From Pteria penguin (Eukaryota > Mollusca > Bivalvia > Pterioida > Pteriidae), in contig CM068581.1 of NCBI GenBank assembly GCA_035048485.1, positions 60,370,393 to 60,434,392 of the forward strand: 64,000 nucleotides of DNA, given 5' to 3'. The translations under genes and the position numbers were made by a program. Positions within the stretch are counted from its first letter, which is position 1, and every line of letters begins with the position of its first letter. Under the pieces are notes generated by a model. It did not search any database, had not been told where the DNA came from, and saw nothing but the letters and a program-made list of their open reading frames with translations. Of the stretch, positions 60,310 through 64,000 are shown in pieces.

Positions 60310-60834
60310 CTGCACAGGAAAACGTGTTACTTAAACACCCAACTTGACAAGCGTTTGATTGCTACGTGTTTTACAAACAAAAATAATCTATATCTGTATG
60401 CACACCTTACACTACAAACCATGTATTTGTACTAAGTATAATACTTTTTTACTTACCACAGGCTGTAAACAGGTGTACATCGCCATGTTTGATGTTTTGT
60501 TCAGATCTCAGATATTGGAATGAAAATTAAATTAAATATTCATCATGACAAACAAGCAGGCTTAGTTGATATACGGGTCATAATAGCACCAGAATACTAA
60601 TGAAAACTGTTTGTGTGGTGGTGCACACACATGTGCATGTCAGGACGATGGGAACCGCAGCAGGTGGTGGGAGGGGAAGTGGTACCCATATCCCCACTTT
60701 TTGGTCGATCACAGACCGATTTTCTCATATTACGATACCAAAGGAAATTCAAACCCCTTCCGGGGATTTGTTTTCTTTTCTTTGACAACAATTACCCCAA
60801 CTCCAGACATTTATCCAAAATAATCATTAACTGA

Positions 60835-60900
60835 GTAGAAGTCGAACCCACGACTTTCGGATTACGAGCAAACATGTAAAACGTGCTGTCGTGCTGGACA
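60835..60900 (-). mobile_element. tRNA-like SINE head
   Basis: Minus strand 'gctcgtaatccgaaagtcgt' and 'gggttcgacttct' resemble anticodon arm and box B of the other SINE heads here. Confidence 0.5.
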
Positions 60901-61223
60901 TATTCAAAATTTGATAATGGACTGATTGAAGTAACAATACTAGTAAATATCTGGTATAAGCATGATCGCATTAGCTATAAATGTATATAATTAACATACA
61001 ATGTTCACATAATGTGAAAATGTAAAAAAGAATAATTTAAGAAATATACACAGAAGTAAATGTTTTAGATTTGATAACAAGTCATTGGATTTAGGTAAAT
61101 GTATAGATTAGATTTATTCCATAAATTGGAGATACACAACTGAGGATTGTGCTCATTTTTAACATAATTTATATCCCATAAAACGATAATGATAGTATAA
61201 ATAAACGTTAAACGATGCCTTAC

Positions 61224-61270
61224 CGTAACAAAGATTCATATAAATAATTCCAGTCTGTGCTACTGTCCAT
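61224..61270 (-). CDS. candidate alternative first exon (15 codons + 2 nt)
   Basis: ATG 61270 to donor TTACG|gtaagg, phase 2; peptide MDSSTDWNYLYESLL. The same 47-nt length as the 36.9-kb exon and a similar layout: acidic/polar start, D-W or D-Y aromatics, E-S-L-L against S-E-L-L. In frame with the GPCR exon. Confidence 0.5.
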
Positions 61271-62055
61271 GTTTGTTTCATTTTTTTCTAGGTCAGATCT
61301 ACGTAGTTATTAAGTGAAACCTTCAACTTGATAGGTCCATGCCTTTGACAGGTTCACAGCTTCAGGCATTCCGAGGTAATTCGGACCATTGTTTGTACTA
61401 TACTACTAATCTATGTGCGGACACTCTTATCGCATGGGGAGCACTGGTCAATACAAATTATTCAAACTAGACACTAGTGTTGAAGATAAAAACTCGCCAT
61501 GTTATTACATATATGTACATTACATACTTTATATCCAACAAAATAAACGTATACATACAGGATGGGTCACTAACTTGAAACAGTTTAATAACATTTGAAA
61601 GTCACACACTTTGTTTTAATTGGCTAAAACAACGAACTTGATATTGTTTATCACATCAGTTTCAAACATTATATGTTTCAACGATATCGACTTTACACCG
61701 AAGTATATTATATACATGTAATATGCACTGAACATCCAATGCATATCTATGAAGTTCGCCGCTTTCAATATTCGCTCTTCGAGTCGTTACAATTAACGTT
61801 CAACATTATTCTTATAATTTCACTCAAACAAAATACATTCAAATACAATTGAGCTTTATAATACCGTTTTTATTTTATTTGTATTTCATTTTATTCCATC
61901 TTCTCTTCTCATCATTTTATTATATATGTATATATTATAATATATATATTAGTATATTTTATTTCAGTTATTTTATTTTACTTCATTTTCTTATTTTGAA
62001 AATTATTCATTATGTATTTATTTATATGTTTATAGTTAATAAACAAAATACTTAC
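61271..62055. other. no gene seen
   Basis: T-rich stretch at 61,860-62,030 produces a hydrophobic plus-strand ORF of no recognised family. Confidence 0.4.
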
Positions 62056-62138
62056 TGGGTTAACTCATCAAACTTCTGATGTAAGATGTAGTCAATGGAA
62101 GGGTCAAAGTGAAACAAAGAGTTATGACTGTCCGCCAT
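62056..62138 (-). CDS. candidate alternative first exon (27 codons + 2 nt)
   Basis: ATG 62138 to donor ACCCA|gtaagt, phase 2. The peptide starts M-A-D-S-H-N-S-L-F-H-F-D-P-S-I-D-Y and ends H-Q-K-F-D-E-L-T. It is acidic and hydrophilic with no signal peptide, as expected for a class A GPCR N-terminus. The outermost confident member of the set, 33 kb from the GPCR exon. Confidence 0.55.
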
Positions 62139-62779
62139 TTCGTATACAGCCAATACAGAAAATGTCAGTGCCACCGCAATCTCTGCATCTGTTGTCGCAA
62201 TCAGCGAATTCTCATTGATAAAAAATGTCACTGATTACTTTATAATGTTATGTCAATGTTGCAGCGATTAATTGGTCATAGTAACCTTTTATAAAACCGT
62301 TCAATGATGCTAGTTATCCAGTGTTTGATCTTTTCTCCACGCGTTGTATAATAGTAGCAAATTATGATCATTTCAAACACTGATAAGATGATATTTACAT
62401 ATATTGATAACCATCCGAATTCAGAAGTGACAGACATGCGATGGCCACATTTCGTCGTGTGACTAGAATTTTCTTACTGATAACGAAGAAAATGTGATTA
62501 ACGATTGGCGGTCTTTACATAAAACCGTGCATAATTAGCCCCAAATAACCACATAGTTTTAGTGTATACAAGTACATGCATGTATCTATATTCATAATCA
62601 TGCAATAAAATATTCGGTATTTGCATTATTCTTACAATGGACATTTGAATATATTTGATACATACTGCAGTTTTATAATCGTTCGTAAGCCATTAAAAGA
62701 CATAACGCAGTTTAAAATATTTTATCTACAGCTATAGTTCAGCAGCGGTGAAGTCTTACATCCGGGATAATAAACTCAC

Positions 62780-62811
62780 CCAAAAGAACCAATTCGATTC
62801 CAACAAGTCAT
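62780..62811 (-). CDS. weak candidate first exon (10 codons + 2 nt)
   Basis: ATG 62811 to donor TTTGG|gtgagt, phase 2, peptide MTCWNRIGSF. Very short; a chance occurrence is likely. Confidence 0.2.
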
Positions 62812-63034
62812 TCGCCGATATTTTAAATCACCATAAAGTACAACTGACACCCCTGTTATACTTAAACGTGGACTCGCTGTGATGATTTATGTACACTTTA
62901 TCGTTTTGGGATGTTATATTTCTTCCTTAATTTGTTCTTTTATTGACATTCGAGTTTTATTTGGATGGTCTTTGAGGGTTTCTTTAATTTGTAACCAAAC
63001 TTTGATCATCCGGAGTTCATAAATTCAATCATGA

Positions 63035-63157
63035 CTGATCATTAGCACAGGTCCCTGCAAATGAAATAATGATATCCCCGTCCCTCCTTTTTTCTTTTCT
63101 CTGGCTCTCTCTCTCTCTCTCTACTCAATTTTATTTGCAGGGACCTGTGATCATTAG
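63035..63157. repeat. inverted repeat flanking a CT-rich core
   Basis: 'acaggtccctgcaaatgaaa' (63,048-63,067) is inverted in 'tttatttgcagggacctgtg' (about 63,130-63,149). The core contains (CT)n. Confidence 0.65.
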
Positions 63158-63194
63158 GGCCCCGCTATGCCTGTGCCCTATAGTAACCACTCTG

Positions 63195-63925
63195 TCCATC
63201 TCTCTGTCCATTTGTCCGTCAGCAAAAACATTAACCTTGCCTATATCTAATACACTGTCACAGATAGAGCTTTCATATTTGAAATGTGTGTTCCTTATGA
63301 CAAGACCTTTCCGTGGGTACCATGAGTTTTGATCAAATGACCTTGACAGTGATCTTTAACCTGCATTTGAAAAACTTCAACATTGACCATAACTATTGAA
63401 CCGTAAGAGATAGGGCTTTCATATTTGGCATCTGCGTTCCTTATGAAAAGACCTTCCTGTTGGTGCCGAAAGTTTTGATCATATACCTTGATATTGACTT
63501 TTGACCTCTATTTGAAAAAAACTTTATCATTTACCATACCTATTGAACTTTAAGAAGTAGGGCTTTCATATTTAAAAATGTGCGTTCCTTATGACAAGAC
63601 CTTTCCACAGGTACCAAAAGTTTTGATCATGTGACTTTAACAGTGACCTTTGACCTTTATCTGAAAAACTTTAACATTGACCATAACTATTTAAACGTAA
63701 CATATAGGGCTTTCATATTTGGCGCGTGTATTCCTTATGTCAAGACCTTTCCGTTGGTACCATAATCTTTGATCATGTAACCTTCACGGTGACGATTGAC
63801 CTGCATTTGAAAAACTAAAACATTGACCATAACTATTGAACCGTTAAAAGTAGGGCTTTCATATTTGACATCTGCTTTCCTTATGACAAGGCCTTTCTGC
63901 TGGTACCAAATTAAGGTACAGGTCA
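63195..63925. repeat. ~148-bp tandem array, about five units
   Basis: 'gggctttcatatttg' recurs at about 63,266, 63,413, 63,560, 63,707 and 63,853, with 'ttccttatgacaagacctt' and 'accataactattgaac' in each unit. Preceded by 'gtccatttgtccgtc', as in the other large repeat elements here. Confidence 0.9.
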
Positions 63926-64000
63926 TGGTGACAGGGATCCTGTGGAGCCTTCTGACTTTGTCAGTTTTCTAATTATACCATATTTTCTGGTACCTGGTGT

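Noticed and set aside
60457..60486. Further first exon MAMYTCLQPV before gtaagt
   Set aside because: Ends in phase 0, so it would enter the GPCR exon out of frame, and it lacks the common ending.
61849..62079. Hydrophobic plus-strand ORF
   Set aside because: T-rich low-complexity sequence antisense to a candidate first exon; no transmembrane family recognised.

Overview
The window reads as nuclear DNA of a lophotrochozoan animal, most likely a bivalve mollusc. It is about 65% AT, gene-poor and intron-rich, and crowded with diverged LINE fragments, tRNA-derived SINEs, fold-back elements and several unrelated tandem arrays, including the 'tgaccttgacctttgacc' type of repeat I associate with bivalves. 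There is no bacterial-style operon, no CRISPR array and no complete mobile-element ORF. Species is inference.

Region 1 (1-9 kb, + strand): the 3' end of a spliced fatty acyl-CoA reductase gene. Three exons (1112-1241, 8151-8278, 8498-8693) join in phase to give the C-terminal reductase domain and tail. The 5' exons lie left of the window. The 6.9 kb intron holds a Penelope-like reverse transcriptase relic, two LINE relics and an inverted-repeat element. Region 2 (9-27 kb): no gene found. It holds a decayed LINE, a 4.3 kb array of a 32-bp satellite with higher-order structure, two fold-back elements (one inserted in the satellite), a 2.6 kb array of a ~145-bp unit and a 28-bp minisatellite.

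Region 3 (28-63 kb, - strand): one rhodopsin-like GPCR whose whole seven-helix body is in a single exon (ATG at 29111) directly behind a splice acceptor. Upstream on the same strand, between 36.9 and 62.1 kb, lie nine short ATG-to-splice-donor exons (12-28 codons). All end in phase 2, the phase that enters the GPCR exon in frame. Two are tandem paralogues 681 bp apart with 20/28 identical residues and matching upstream TATA and motif positions. Five encode N-glycosylation sequons. I propose that this is a set of alternative first exons giving one receptor different promoters and extracellular N-termini, an architecture like UGT1 or clustered protocadherins. Splicing to the GPCR is inferred and has not been shown.

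The remainder of 29-64 kb is repeats: a second copy of the Penelope-like element, a LINE with a 334-codon open 3' end (50.1-51.3 kb), at least ten SINE copies (one with a perfect 13-bp target duplication, one inverted head pair), hAT-like MITEs (one with an 8-bp target duplication), long TA/GAT/TTA/AC microsatellites, and 31-, 35-, ~148- and ~485-bp tandem arrays.
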